46,933 nt of DNA from Porticoccaceae bacterium (GTDB taxonomy: Bacteria; Pseudomonadota; Gammaproteobacteria; Pseudomonadales; Porticoccaceae), in contig JAQWMF010000043.1 of the NCBI GenBank assembly GCA_029246925.1, positions 1 through 46,933 of the forward strand, written 5' to 3'. Position numbers and translations under genes: made by a program. Position 1 is the stretch's first letter; each line of letters begins with the position of its first letter. The notes below the pieces were generated by a model. That model made no database searches. It was not told where the DNA came from and saw only the letters and a list, made by a program, of their open reading frames with translations. Shown piece by piece: positions 37,883-46,933 of the stretch.

Positions 37883-38842
37883 TTGAATACCCATCAAAAT
37901 AACGCTCTTTTAATTCAGGGTTTGGCCAAAACCTACGACAACAGCTTTCAGGCACTTAAGGGAATAGATCTCGAAGTCACTGAGGGCGATTTTTTTGCCT
38001 TGCTGGGTCCAAATGGTGCGGGAAAGTCCACAACCATCGGGGTTATATGCTCTTTAGTGAGAAAAACCAGTGGTAGTCTTAAGATATTTGGTATTGATAT
38101 AGACGATGATTTTAGTGCCGCCAAGCAATATGTGGGCGTGGTGCCGCAAGAGTTTAATTTCAATCAATTTGAGAAGCCTATAGATATTCTTATTACTCAA
38201 GCGGGTTATTATGGTATTCCGGCTTCAGTTGCCACTGAGCGAGCCCATAAGTACTTAAAGCTGCTAGGGTTGTGGGAAAAGCATAACGTACCCTCTAGAA
38301 GTCTTTCCGGTGGAATGAAGCGCCGATTAATGATTGCCCGAGCATTGATTCACGAGCCCAAATTATTGGTTTTAGATGAGCCAACAGCGGGAGTTGATAT
38401 AGAGCTTCGTCGATCAATGTGGGGCTTTCTTGAGGATATCAATCGTCAGGGTACTACCATCATTTTAACCACCCATTATTTAGAAGAGGCTGAGCGCCTA
38501 TGTCGCAACGTAGCGATAATAGATAAGGGTAAGATAGTTCAAAATACAAGCGTTAAAAACCTCATAAAGCAGCTTAACAAAGAAACCTTTATTCTTGATT
38601 TAAAAGGAGAAATTGAAAACGTTCCTAAGCTTAATGGTTATCCGCTAACTATGGTGGACAGCAATACATTAGAGGTAGCTATAGATAAAAATAAGTCGCT
38701 AAATCAGTTATTTGATCAGCTTACAGCGTTGGGCGTTGAAATTATTAGTATGCGAAATAAGACCAATCGGTTAGAAGAATTATTTATTGATATGGTAGAA
38801 AAAAACCTAACAGCAGACGATGAGGTCTCCAGTAATGAATAG
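37883..38842 (+). CDS. yadG: ABC-2 exporter ATPase, YadG-like
   Basis: About 319 residues. Walker A GPNGAGKSTTIG, VPQEFNFNQFE Q-loop, signature LSGGMKRRLMIARALIHEPK, Walker B LLVLDEPTAGVDIELRRSMWG, H-loop TTHYLEEAERLCRN. The C-terminal part (FILDLKG, TNRLEELFIDMVEK) matches E. coli YadG closely by eye. I prefer TTG 37883, with AAAGAGA nine bases upstream, over TTG 37874. It overlaps yadH by 8 bases. The substrate of YadGH is not known. Confidence 0.9.
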   Translation: MNTHQNNALLIQGLAKTYDNSFQALKGIDLEVTEGDFFALLGPNGAGKSTTIGVICSLVRKTSGSLKIFGIDIDDDFSAAKQYVGVVPQEFNFNQFEKPIDILITQAGYYGIPASVATERAHKYLKLLGLWEKHNVPSRSLSGGMKRRLMIARALIHEPKLLVLDEPTAGVDIELRRSMWGFLEDINRQGTTIILTTHYLEEAERLCRNVAIIDKGKIVQNTSVKNLIKQLNKETFILDLKGEIENVPKLNGYPLTMVDSNTLEVAIDKNKSLNQLFDQLTALGVEIISMRNKTNRLEELFIDMVEKNLTADDEVSSNE

Positions 38843-39608
38843 TCAACAACAATGGGTTGCCTTTTCGACTATTGTGCGCCGTGAAATTCGCCGGTTTATG
38901 AGAATTTGGCCACAAACATTGGTGCCACCGGTTATAACCATGGCGTTGTATTTCGTTATTTTTGGTCAATTAGTGGGTTCACGCATAGGTAATATGTCCT
39001 CACTGCCCTATATTCAGTTTGTAGCTCCCGGCCTGATCATGATGTCTGTAATCACTAATTCTTATTCCAATGTGGTGTCATCATTTTTTGGTTCAAAATT
39101 TCAAAGTAATATTGAAGAATTACTGGTGTCGCCAACCCCAAATTGGATAATTTTGGTTGGCTATATTGTGGGCGGTATGGCCCGAGGGCTGGGTGTGGGT
39201 CTAATAGTTACCATTTTATCCATCTATTTTGCTGATTTCAGCCTGCATAGTGTGCCGGTCACTATTGGTATTGTATTTATGACCTCGCTGATGTTTTCTC
39301 TAGCGGGTTTAATTAATGCTATTTTTGCATCTAGCTTTGATGATATTTCAATTATTCCAACCTTTGTTCTAACACCTCTTATTTATTTAGGTGGCGTTTT
39401 CTACTCAATTGAACTCTTAACAGGTTTCTGGAAGTCACTAACCCTATTAAACCCAATCCTCTACATGGTTAATGCTTTTCGCTATGGCATGGTTGGAATT
39501 ACAGATATCAATATTGTTGGCTCATTTGCCATGGTGGGTCTATTTTCAATGATTTTATTCTTTGTAGCCCTATGGCTATTGGAAAAAGGCTCAAGGTTGC
39601 GAAGCTAA
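38835..39608 (+). CDS. yadH: ABC-2 exporter permease, YadH-like
   Basis: 257 residues with six membrane helices. REIRRFMRIWPQTLVPPVIT, GLIMMSVITNSYSNV, FQSNIEELLVSP and FDDISIIPTFVLTP..YLGGVFYS follow E. coli YadH almost residue for residue. ATG 38835 has GAGG nine bases upstream; ATG 38820 is less likely. Forms an inner-membrane exporter with YadG. The stop codon overlaps the queF start (TAATG). Confidence 0.9.
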   Translation: MNSQQQWVAFSTIVRREIRRFMRIWPQTLVPPVITMALYFVIFGQLVGSRIGNMSSLPYIQFVAPGLIMMSVITNSYSNVVSSFFGSKFQSNIEELLVSPTPNWIILVGYIVGGMARGLGVGLIVTILSIYFADFSLHSVPVTIGIVFMTSLMFSLAGLINAIFASSFDDISIIPTFVLTPLIYLGGVFYSIELLTGFWKSLTLLNPILYMVNAFRYGMVGITDINIVGSFAMVGLFSMILFFVALWLLEKGSRLRS

Positions 39609-40429
39609 TGAGTGATTACAGATTTACAGAATTAGGCAAGGAAAGCAGCTACAGTGATAGCTATGACTCCAGTTTACTCTGCCCTATAGCCCGTGCTGTG
39701 GCTCGCCAGTCAGATGATTTAAATAAATTACCCTTTATTGGCGTGGATCTTTGGACCGGCTATGAATTGTCATGGCTAAACCTCGATGGTCTTCCACAGA
39801 TTGCCATCGTTGAGTTTATTATTGCTTGCGATAGTCAATTCATTGTCGAGTCGAAATCGTTTAAGTTATATTTAAACTCATTTATACAAACCAAATTTTC
39901 TTCGATGGAGGCCGTTCATAATCTGTTGGTTAAAGATTTGTCCGCTGCCACAGGTACTGTCGTTGAAGTTTTGGTTTATGAAATCTCTGAGTATCAGGGT
40001 ATTCAGCCCATTTCTGAGCCTCAGGGTTTATGTATTGATCAGCAATCAGTACTCATTGACGCTTATAGTCCAGATAGCAATCTACTCAAAGCGAGCAGTG
40101 ACAAGGTCGTTGATGAGACGCTTTATTCCCACTTACTCAAAACTAATTGTCCAGTCACAGATCAACCCGATTGGGCGTCAGTTTATATTTTTTATAAAGG
40201 CCCTAAAATTGATCGAGAAGGATTACTTCAATATATAGTTTCCTATCGGCAGCATCAGGATTTTCATGAGCAATGTGTAGAGCAGATATTTTTAGATATT
40301 ATCTCAGCCTGTTGCCCTCAAGAGCTTTCGGTCTATGCCCGCTATCTGCGTAGGGGAGGGCTTGATATCAATCCATTTAGAAGCACTCATTTAAACCGCC
40401 CGCCACTCTTTCGACAAGTGCGTCAATAA
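39608..40429 (+). CDS. queF: NADPH-dependent 7-cyano-7-deazaguanine reductase
   Basis: 273 residues, long (two-domain) YqfF/QueF type. QueF motif ESKSFKLYLNSF around 91-102 for NADPH, catalytic Cys181 and Asp188 in TNCPVTDQPDW, equivalent to C190 and D197 of E. coli. It reduces preQ0 to preQ1 in queuosine synthesis. ATG 39608 lies in the yadH stop codon (TAATG), so its translation is coupled to the exporter. Immediately abuts the convergent LysR gene. Confidence 0.95.
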   Translation: MSDYRFTELGKESSYSDSYDSSLLCPIARAVARQSDDLNKLPFIGVDLWTGYELSWLNLDGLPQIAIVEFIIACDSQFIVESKSFKLYLNSFIQTKFSSMEAVHNLLVKDLSAATGTVVEVLVYEISEYQGIQPISEPQGLCIDQQSVLIDAYSPDSNLLKASSDKVVDETLYSHLLKTNCPVTDQPDWASVYIFYKGPKIDREGLLQYIVSYRQHQDFHEQCVEQIFLDIISACCPQELSVYARYLRRGGLDINPFRSTHLNRPPLFRQVRQ

Positions 40430-41284
40430 TCATGTAAGACTTGTTCTTAAAAACTCTTCAAGCAAATCAATAGCCTGATTTTTGGCATTTTTCCTGACGT
40501 TTAACAGGCTAATGCCAACCGTGCCAAGATCAGGGTAACGCTGAGAATGTGATAGTATTTTAAGGTTTTCTGGCACGGTGCTTTTGGCGAGGACGGTGAC
40601 ACCCAATCCTTCCTGAATAGCATATTGAATACCTGTAAGATCAGGGATGTTATAAACAATCTGCCAGAGTTGTTTTGTCTTATTCAATACCCTAATGGCA
40701 CGCTGACGATAAATGCAGCCCTCAGGTGCAACAATTAGAGGGATTGGCGGCGGCTTTTGAGAGTTATAATCAGGCCCAGATACCCAGACTAAATTATCGG
40801 TTTTTACCAGATTTTCAGATTCTTCTAATGGATTATTTTGAAGGGCTAAGATTAAGTCATGTGCTGCTTTGCCAGAGCGTGACAAAAGAGTCTTGCTTAA
40901 TTCACAATTTACTTCCAAAGTCACATTGGGGTAGGCCTTAGCAAATCGGCCCACAATCTTCGGCAAAAGGATGGTTGCAAACTCACTGGGAATACCCAAG
41001 CGCACCTTACCCATAACGGTACTTTTAGCGCATTCACTGATTGCTAGATCATTAAGTGAAAGAATTTGTTTAGCATATTCATAAATAGTCTCTCCAATAT
41101 TAGACAGAATAATATTTTTCCCATCTCTTACCAAGAGTGTTTCATCTAGTAAGCTTTCGAGTCTATTGATTTGCAAGCTAATAGCGGGCTGGGAACGGCC
41201 TAATAGTTCACCGGCTTTTGTAAAGCTATTAAACTCGACAACAGTCACAAATGCGCGTAGAAGATCCGTGGGTAAATTTTTCAT
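40430..41284 (-). CDS. LysR-family transcriptional regulator
   Basis: 284 residues. N-terminal winged helix (LLRAFVTVVEFNSFTKAGELLGRSQPAISLQINRLESLL) and a LysR substrate-binding domain starting VRLGIPSEFATILLP. Divergent from gcvT with 116 bases between, so it could control the glycine cleavage genes, but its sequence is not of the GcvA type as far as I can judge. Effector unknown. Confidence 0.9.
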   Translation of the reverse strand: MKNLPTDLLRAFVTVVEFNSFTKAGELLGRSQPAISLQINRLESLLDETLLVRDGKNIILSNIGETIYEYAKQILSLNDLAISECAKSTVMGKVRLGIPSEFATILLPKIVGRFAKAYPNVTLEVNCELSKTLLSRSGKAAHDLILALQNNPLEESENLVKTDNLVWVSGPDYNSQKPPPIPLIVAPEGCIYRQRAIRVLNKTKQLWQIVYNIPDLTGIQYAIQEGLGVTVLAKSTVPENLKILSHSQRYPDLGTVGISLLNVRKNAKNQAIDLLEEFLRTSLT

Positions 41285-41400
41285 TTATAGCGACTTTTTA
41301 GGTATTTATAAAATTAATGGAAACATTATATCTATTAATTTAACTTATTTCATATCTAGTTATATTATCTACGTATTCCTAAGCCAATTTTGCCCATTCT

Positions 41401-42522
41401 ATGTCGTTATCAGAGCAACAAAAGATTACCCGTTTTCACGATCATCATATCGAGGCTAGCGCTAAAATGGTTCCCTTTGCCGGTTATTCAATGCCAATTA
41501 ACTATGCTGGTGGAATTATAGAAGAACATATGCATACACGAGAGGCGGCAGGGCTTTTTGATGTATCACATATGGGTCAGATTATTATTCAGGGTAATGA
41601 TGTCGCCGAACAGCTAGAGAGACTCATGCCGTTAGATATACAAGCGCTCGCTGTTAATAACATGACATACAGTACCCTTATTAATGACAAGGGTGGCATC
41701 CTTGACGATCTGATTATTACTCGCTGGGATGAACACACCTTTTTTGTTGTTATTAATGCAGCCTGTAAGCAACAAGATATACAGCATTTTCGAGATAACC
41801 TAGTAGGTGCTGATATAACTGAACTTAAAGATCAAGGTTTACTGGCACTCCAAGGCCCAATGGCTGGAGAAATTCTGAGTGAATTAGCCCCAGACGTCGC
41901 TTTATTGCGTTTTATGCAAGGTTGTTCAGCAACCATTAATGGACTTTCATGCTATATCACTCGATCGGGTTATACCGGCGAGGATGGTTTTGAAATCTCT
42001 ATAAAACCGCAGGATTGTTCTGCAGTGGCTGATATCTTATTGGCTAATAAGAAAGTTCGATGGGTTGGTCTTGGAGCAAGAGATTCATTGCGACTAGAGG
42101 CTGGTTTATGCCTCTATGGCCATGATATGAATCAGGACACCACACCCGTAGAGGCCAGCTTGCTGTGGAGTATCAGCAAGTCCAGAAGAGCAGGGGGTCA
42201 AAAACAGGGTGGTTTTCCCGGCGCAGCCACAGTGTTAAAACACATTGATGAGGGAATACAAAAGAAACGTGTTGGCTTTACCATTGATGGAAGAGCGCCT
42301 GTACGAGAGGGTGCAGAGCTTATTAATGAAGCGGGTACTGTGATCGGTTTCATAACTAGTGGTGGTTTCTCACCAAGCCTACAAAAACCCATTGCAATGG
42401 GTTATATAGCAACAAAATATTCTTCCACAGGAACACAGGTTAATGCCGTAGTCAGAGGTAAGTCGCGCCCACTTGTTGTGACTTCAATGCCATTTGTACC
42501 CCAGCGATATTATCGAGGATAA
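41401..42522 (+). CDS. gcvT: glycine cleavage system T protein (aminomethyltransferase)
   Basis: 373 residues. GCV_T motifs: MVPFAGYSMPINYAGGIIEEH, AGLFDVSHMGQI, GGILDDLIITRW, SRSGYTGEDGFEI and GARDSLRLEAGLCLYGHD (folate-binding Asp/Glu/Arg). Transfers the methylene group to tetrahydrofolate. No clear ribosome binding site and no glycine riboswitch in the 116-base leader. gcvP follows after 15 bases with no gcvH between. Confidence 0.95.
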   Translation: MSLSEQQKITRFHDHHIEASAKMVPFAGYSMPINYAGGIIEEHMHTREAAGLFDVSHMGQIIIQGNDVAEQLERLMPLDIQALAVNNMTYSTLINDKGGILDDLIITRWDEHTFFVVINAACKQQDIQHFRDNLVGADITELKDQGLLALQGPMAGEILSELAPDVALLRFMQGCSATINGLSCYITRSGYTGEDGFEISIKPQDCSAVADILLANKKVRWVGLGARDSLRLEAGLCLYGHDMNQDTTPVEASLLWSISKSRRAGGQKQGGFPGAATVLKHIDEGIQKKRVGFTIDGRAPVREGAELINEAGTVIGFITSGGFSPSLQKPIAMGYIATKYSSTGTQVNAVVRGKSRPLVVTSMPFVPQRYYRG

Positions 42523-42537
42523 CTCAGGAGACGTTAG

Positions 42538-45396
42538 ATGCTTCAAAAGAAACGAACGCTCAATGATCTGCAAAATGCTGAACAATTTGCTACACGTCAT
42601 GTAGGCCCCAGTGCAGATGATCAGCAGACTATGCTCGGCATGCTTGACTGCAATAATTTGCAGCAACTTATTGAACAGGTCGTTCCTGAGTCAATTATAA
42701 ACAACCAGCCACTAAAACTACCTACTCACTGTACAGAAGATCAGGCGCTTAAAGAGCTGCGTCAAATTGCGGATAAAAATAAAATTTTCAAAAGTTTTTT
42801 AGGACAGGGTTATTACGGCACCTTAACGCCTAGCGTTATTCTTCGGAATATTCTAGAAAATCCAGCTTGGTACACAGCCTACACCCCCTATCAGCCTGAG
42901 ATATCACAGGGCCGATTGGAAGCACTAATCAATTTCCAAACCATGGTCACTGATCTTACGGGTTTAGAAATTGCCAATGCCTCCATGTTAGACGAGGGAA
43001 CCGCTGCCGCTGAAGCCATGACGCTTTCACGCCGCGTGTCAAAATCAAAATCTAATCGCTTTTATGTTGATAGTGATTGCCTGCCGCAAACTATCGATAT
43101 TATCGCAACACGGGCTGAGCCACTTGGTATTGAGGTTGTTATTGGCAAGCCAACCGAATGTGACGGTGATGTATTTGGTATCTTGCTTCAGTACCCTGGT
43201 GTCAGTGGTGACATCCTTGATCATCGAGAAACCATAGCCAAAGTTCACGAGCAAAAAGGTATTGTAGTCATGGCTGCTGATATTCTCAGCCTTGTACTCC
43301 TCGAATCCCCCGGTTCATTAGGTGCTGATATAGCTATAGGTTCAACACAGCGCTTCGGTGTGCCCATGGGCTTTGGCGGTCCCCATGCCGCCTATATGGC
43401 CACCAAAGAAGCCTATAAGCGAAATCTACCCGGAAGAATTGTTGGTCTTTCACAGGATGCGCAGGGTAATCCTGCATACAGGCTTGCACTGCAAACCAGA
43501 GAGCAGCATATTCGTAGAGAAAAGGCGACCTCAAATATCTGTACCGCACAGGTTCTATTGGCAGTCATAGCTGGTATGTATGCAGTCTACCACGGCCCCA
43601 AAGGGTTAACTGATATTGCCAATAGGGTCCATATGCTAACCACGGTGTTGGCTCAGGGTCTAATACAGCACAATATCGCTATTGAAAACAGCAGTTGGTT
43701 TGATACATTAACTGTAAAAACGGGTGCCACCACCTCAGCATTGATTCAAAAAGCCGAAGCCAATAATGTTAATTTACGCAAAATTGATGAAACTCACCTA
43801 GGTATTTCCATAGATGAAACTACCAGCGCAGAAGATATCAGTCTTTTGTGGGATATCATTATCGGTGATCATCGTTTATCCATAGAAAAGTTAGCCGAGC
43901 AGGCCGTGCAGAATATTCCAGGCAATATGATGCGCACCGAGAACTTTCTCGCCCATGAAACGTTCAATAGCTACCACTCAGAAACAGAAATGCTTCGTTA
44001 TATTCGTAAGCTTTCGGACAAAGATATTGCCCTAGATAGAGCGATGATACCTCTTGGTTCATGCACCATGAAACTCAATGCAACGGCGGAGATGTTGCCA
44101 GTAACCTGGCCAGAGTTTGCTAATATCCACCCATTTTCACCAGCTGATCAAACACAGGGTTACCAAACACTTATAAGTGATTTGGAATCTATGCTTGCAG
44201 AAATTACGGGCTATGATGGCATCTCCCTTCAGCCCAATGCAGGATCCCAGGGTGAATATGCAGGTTTGCTTGCCATTAAATCCTATCATGAAAGTCGCGG
44301 TGATCAACATCGTAATATCTGTTTGATACCTAGCTCCGCTCACGGCACTAACCCCGCATCAGCGCAAATGTGTGGAATGAAAGTAGTGGTTGTAGCCTGC
44401 GATGATCAGGGTAATGTGGATATAGATGACTTAAAGCAAAAAGCCACTCAGCATACTGATAACCTTTCAGCCATTATGGTCACCTATCCATCAACTCATG
44501 GCGTATTTGAGGAAAATATCACAGAGCTATGCGAGATTGTTCACCAAAATGGTGGTCAAGTTTATATTGATGGTGCGAATTTAAATGCAATGGTCGGTGT
44601 TTGTCAGCCAGGAAAATTTGGCGGTGACGTCTCTCACCTAAATCTACATAAAACGTTCTGTATTCCCCATGGCGGCGGCGGTCCAGGTGTAGGCCCTGTT
44701 TGTGTAGGCTCCCATTTAGCGGAATTTTTACCTGAAGATAATTCTGCTAGTCGTCGCGGTGGACGAATATCTGCTGCACCTTTTGGTAGTGCCAGCATCC
44801 TCCCCATAACCTGGATGTATATCCGCATGATGGGTTATAAAGGGCTTAGACAAGCAACTGAAGTTGCCATACTTAATGCTAACTATATAGCCAAGCGTTT
44901 AGAATCCAAGTACAGCATCCTATTTACCGGTGCTAATAATCGAGTTGCTCACGAATGTATTGTCGATACTCGCGATATTAAAGAGCAAACAGGTGTTAGC
45001 GTAGATGATATTGCCAAACGATTGATTGATTATGGTTTTCATGCGCCCACGATGTCATTCCCCGTGGCTGGTACCCTAATGATAGAGCCTACTGAGAGTG
45101 AGTCAAAGCGAGAGATAGATCGTTTTTGTGACGCTATGCTATCCATTGCCGATGAAGTTGCTGATGTAGCAGATGGAAAGTACAGATTAGAGGATAATCC
45201 CCTAGCTGGTGCCCCGCACACAGCAGCCGTCGCAACTGCAGATGAATGGAAACATAGTTACAGCCGAAGCCGTGCCATTTATCCCTCAGAATTTACACGT
45301 GCCAACAAATATTGGCCGCCAGTAGGGCGCCTTGATAATGTATTTGGTGATCGTAATCTTGTTTGTTCATGCCCATCAATAAAAGATTACCAATAA
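42538..45396 (+). CDS. gcvP: glycine dehydrogenase (decarboxylating), P protein
   Basis: 952 residues, the full-length fused form. N-terminal [18 protein letters not shown], then two homologous halves; the PLP lysine is K705 in [20 protein letters not shown]. Decarboxylates glycine and passes aminomethyl to the lipoyl arm of GcvH. AGGAG ribosome binding site before the ATG. The H protein it needs is not encoded in this window. Confidence 0.97.
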   Translation: MLQKKRTLNDLQNAEQFATRHVGPSADDQQTMLGMLDCNNLQQLIEQVVPESIINNQPLKLPTHCTEDQALKELRQIADKNKIFKSFLGQGYYGTLTPSVILRNILENPAWYTAYTPYQPEISQGRLEALINFQTMVTDLTGLEIANASMLDEGTAAAEAMTLSRRVSKSKSNRFYVDSDCLPQTIDIIATRAEPLGIEVVIGKPTECDGDVFGILLQYPGVSGDILDHRETIAKVHEQKGIVVMAADILSLVLLESPGSLGADIAIGSTQRFGVPMGFGGPHAAYMATKEAYKRNLPGRIVGLSQDAQGNPAYRLALQTREQHIRREKATSNICTAQVLLAVIAGMYAVYHGPKGLTDIANRVHMLTTVLAQGLIQHNIAIENSSWFDTLTVKTGATTSALIQKAEANNVNLRKIDETHLGISIDETTSAEDISLLWDIIIGDHRLSIEKLAEQAVQNIPGNMMRTENFLAHETFNSYHSETEMLRYIRKLSDKDIALDRAMIPLGSCTMKLNATAEMLPVTWPEFANIHPFSPADQTQGYQTLISDLESMLAEITGYDGISLQPNAGSQGEYAGLLAIKSYHESRGDQHRNICLIPSSAHGTNPASAQMCGMKVVVVACDDQGNVDIDDLKQKATQHTDNLSAIMVTYPSTHGVFEENITELCEIVHQNGGQVYIDGANLNAMVGVCQPGKFGGDVSHLNLHKTFCIPHGGGGPGVGPVCVGSHLAEFLPEDNSASRRGGRISAAPFGSASILPITWMYIRMMGYKGLRQATEVAILNANYIAKRLESKYSILFTGANNRVAHECIVDTRDIKEQTGVSVDDIAKRLIDYGFHAPTMSFPVAGTLMIEPTESESKREIDRFCDAMLSIADEVADVADGKYRLEDNPLAGAPHTAAVATADEWKHSYSRSRAIYPSEFTRANKYWPPVGRLDNVFGDRNLVCSCPSIKDYQ

Positions 45397-45413
45397 CCAG
45401 AAAGAGCATCAGG

Positions 45414-46643
45414 TTACTTGTTTCGCCCATCGGCAACCTGTTGCACCGAGTAGAGCTTTAATTCTTTTGAGAGCCACTGAGGGTTTGCTAAGTTTTTTTT
45501 AGTGCATTCAACGTGGTTTTTTACAAGATTATAAGTGACCTCAGCTATTAGTATTTCACCAGGCTGTGCAATAGATTCCAAATGGCTCGCCAAATTGACC
45601 GCGCTTCCCACCACGGTGTAATCCAATTTGGTTTCAGTGCCAAAATTTCCCACCCTACAATTGCCGGTATTGATACCCATTCTTATACTTGGCGGGTTCT
45701 GAATGCCGGCGTTATGCCACCTTACTTTAAGTCGCCCCATAGCCTCTCTCATGGCCATTGCCATGCAAACACAGGCAACCGCATCAGTTTGGTTGCCACG
45801 GCTGTTAGGGTCGCCAAAAAACACCATAATAGAATCGCCGATCATCTTATCCAGTGTGCCGCCAAATCTGAATACTATTTCTGACATCTCGCTAAGATAG
45901 GAATTAACAAGCCAAGCTAGCTGCTCCGGGTTTAATTGTTCTGATAGTTGGCTAAAACCCTTCATATCAGAAAAAAAGATAGTAAGAGATTTATCAATGG
46001 CCTCAACATGAACATTATCTCCAGCAACTATTGATTTACTTAATCTGGGAGATAAATACTTTGACAGGCTACGAACATGTAATTTTAAAGTTCTATTAGC
46101 ATTAAATTGCAATTCAAGCTTCTCTCTTAGAGATTTGTCTTGATAGCCTTTACTAAGACAGAAAAATAGCAAGAATATTGTCATCAAGCCCAATAAAATA
46201 ATTTCAGTTAACAGGTTTAAATTATAAGAGGGAAATGAAGTAAAGTTCGCTGTGTAAATAGATGCACTGACACCTAATATTGCCGCTAAAGAATTAGTTG
46301 AAATAGCTTTTACATGTACCAATACAAATAAACAGCCAATACCAATTGATAAAGCATGCTGCAGACCACAGAATTTTATTAATAAACCCGTCACAATACC
46401 GTCAACAAAAACAACCGCTAACGTTAGCTTAATATTAGAAAATATATCTGTTTTTAAATTCAATAATAAAATTAATGACTGATATAGGATCATTGCTATA
46501 AGAAAAATTAGCGCTGAAAGTTGCACTGTGTAATGCTGCCATGAGCCTAAAATTAATACAGTACCAATGACGTATTGCATCATTCTATGTATCTGAGAAA
46601 TACTAGAGGGCAGGGGCTTAAGGATATTGCGAATCATTATCAT
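45414..46643 (-). CDS. class III adenylate cyclase with membrane N-terminus
   Basis: 409 residues. The first ~165 form about six hydrophobic segments, then a linker (RSLSKYLSPRLSKSI) and a class III catalytic domain. Metal-binding Asp are D226 (FFSDMKGF) and D270 (KMIGDSIM). K266 and the Asp of LDYTVVGSAVN are the pair that selects ATP over GTP. In the transition-state motif VNLASHLE the usual Arg (N-x3-R) is His. Likely makes cAMP at the inner membrane in response to an unknown signal; the His substitution leaves activity open. Convergent with gcvP, 17 bases apart. Confidence 0.88.
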   Translation of the reverse strand: MIMIRNILKPLPSSISQIHRMMQYVIGTVLILGSWQHYTVQLSALIFLIAMILYQSLILLLNLKTDIFSNIKLTLAVVFVDGIVTGLLIKFCGLQHALSIGIGCLFVLVHVKAISTNSLAAILGVSASIYTANFTSFPSYNLNLLTEIILLGLMTIFLLFFCLSKGYQDKSLREKLELQFNANRTLKLHVRSLSKYLSPRLSKSIVAGDNVHVEAIDKSLTIFFSDMKGFSQLSEQLNPEQLAWLVNSYLSEMSEIVFRFGGTLDKMIGDSIMVFFGDPNSRGNQTDAVACVCMAMAMREAMGRLKVRWHNAGIQNPPSIRMGINTGNCRVGNFGTETKLDYTVVGSAVNLASHLESIAQPGEILIAEVTYNLVKNHVECTKKNLANPQWLSKELKLYSVQQVADGRNK

Positions 46644-46731
46644 ATACTAGCACCTAAATCTATTGCCTGCCGTTAGGCTAAAGCGATCAAATTTAAAACA
46701 GGCATTGTGTAAAGTTTCGCGGCTTCAAAAC

Positions 46732-46797
46732 GGTGAGGTGTCCGAGTGGCTGAAGGAGCACGCCTGGAAACGGTGTAAGCGTTTATAGCGTTTCGAG
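46732..46797 (+). tRNA. tRNA-Ser (GGA), 3' half missing or disrupted
   Basis: The first part follows gammaproteobacterial tRNA-Ser(GGA): acceptor GGTGAGG, D-arm TCCGAGTGGCTGAAGGA, anticodon GGA at 46766-46768 in loop CTGGAAA, and a serine-type long variable arm. The anticodon stem CACGC/CGGTG has two mismatches where GCGTG is expected. The T-arm and the closing CCTCACC plus CCA are absent; instead a 9-bp repeat starts. As shown it cannot fold into a working tRNA. Confidence 0.7.
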
Positions 46798-46933
46798 GAT
46801 TTCGAGCGTTTCGAGGATTTCGAGGGTTTCGAGGGTTTCGAGGGTTTCGAGGGTTTCGAGGGTTTCGAGGGTTTCGAGGGTTTCGAGGGTTTCGAGGGTT
46901 TCGAGGGTTTCGAGGGTTTCGAGGGTTTCGAGG
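46788..46933 (+). repeat. 9-bp tandem array (NNNTTTCGA) at the window edge
   Basis: About 16 units of nine bases. The first four alternate GCGTTTCGA and GGATTTCGA; from 46824 on the unit is uniformly GGGTTTCGA and runs to the last base. It starts inside the variable arm of the tRNA-Ser, whose own AGCGTTTCGAGG is the apparent seed. May be a real satellite or an assembly or sequencing artefact. Confidence 0.9.

Noticed and set aside
41285-41400. Glycine riboswitch upstream of gcvT
   Set aside because: The 116-base divergent region is AT-rich and shows none of the conserved GGAGA-type aptamer segments, and is too short for a tandem aptamer plus expression platform.
46788-46933. CRISPR array or telomere-like satellite
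   Set aside because: The unit is 9 bases with no spacers; seeding inside a tRNA gene at the window edge makes an artefact or simple slippage more likely.

Overview
The window reads as chromosome of a marine, AT-leaning gammaproteobacterium. Evidence: complete Na+-translocating NADH:quinone reductase (nqrABCDEF) with its maturation genes, lolCDE, SthA, CsiV next to mfd, and a gene order (topA, small genes, lexA, nagZ, mfd, gapdh, nqr, sthA, lolCDE, DUF2062) that from memory matches the corresponding Pseudomonas aeruginosa block. A SAR92/Porticoccaceae-like origin is a guess from gene content, not something proved here.

Layout. 1-1.3 kb: 3' part of a secreted repeat protein ending at a strong terminator, then a methyltransferase on the minus strand. 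2.0-5.0 kb: LytS/AlgZ-type histidine kinase with two tandem, near-identical LytTR response regulators. 5.0-11.0 kb: tatD (-), an unknown membrane-anchored protein, topA, three small conserved genes, and lexA (-) with its own SOS box. 11.2-14.4 kb: lipoprotein, nagZ-mscS, lipocalin. 14.5-22.7 kb (all -): mfd, csiV, then a large lipoprotein whose gene overlaps an outer-membrane-barrel-like gene. 22.9-37.2 kb (all +): long-form GAPDH overlapping a glyoxalase II-like gene, nqrABCDEF-apbE-nqrM-sthA, lolC-lolD-lolE. 37.2-40.4 kb: DUF2062 (-), yadG-yadH-queF. 40.4-46.6 kb: LysR regulator (-), gcvT-gcvP without gcvH, class III adenylate cyclase (-). 46.7 kb to the end: a tRNA-Ser(GGA) whose 3' half dissolves into a 9-bp tandem array running off the window.

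How the genes work together. The nqr block is a self-contained module: six subunits, the flavin transferase ApbE that attaches FMN to NqrB and NqrC, and NqrM, which is needed for the iron centre in NqrD/E. SthA next to it balances NADH and NADPH. LexA, Mfd, TopA and TatD are DNA topology or repair functions. NagZ, CsiV, Lol, Blc, MscS and the lipoprotein/barrel pair serve the cell envelope. Most of the window is dense housekeeping DNA: several convergent pairs overlap by 4 bp or abut, and no intergenic stretch exceeds 300 bases. I see no phage, IS element, CRISPR array or defence island. The least explained parts are the lipoprotein/barrel pair, the tandem LytTR duplication, the hairpin leader before nqrA and the tRNA-associated array.
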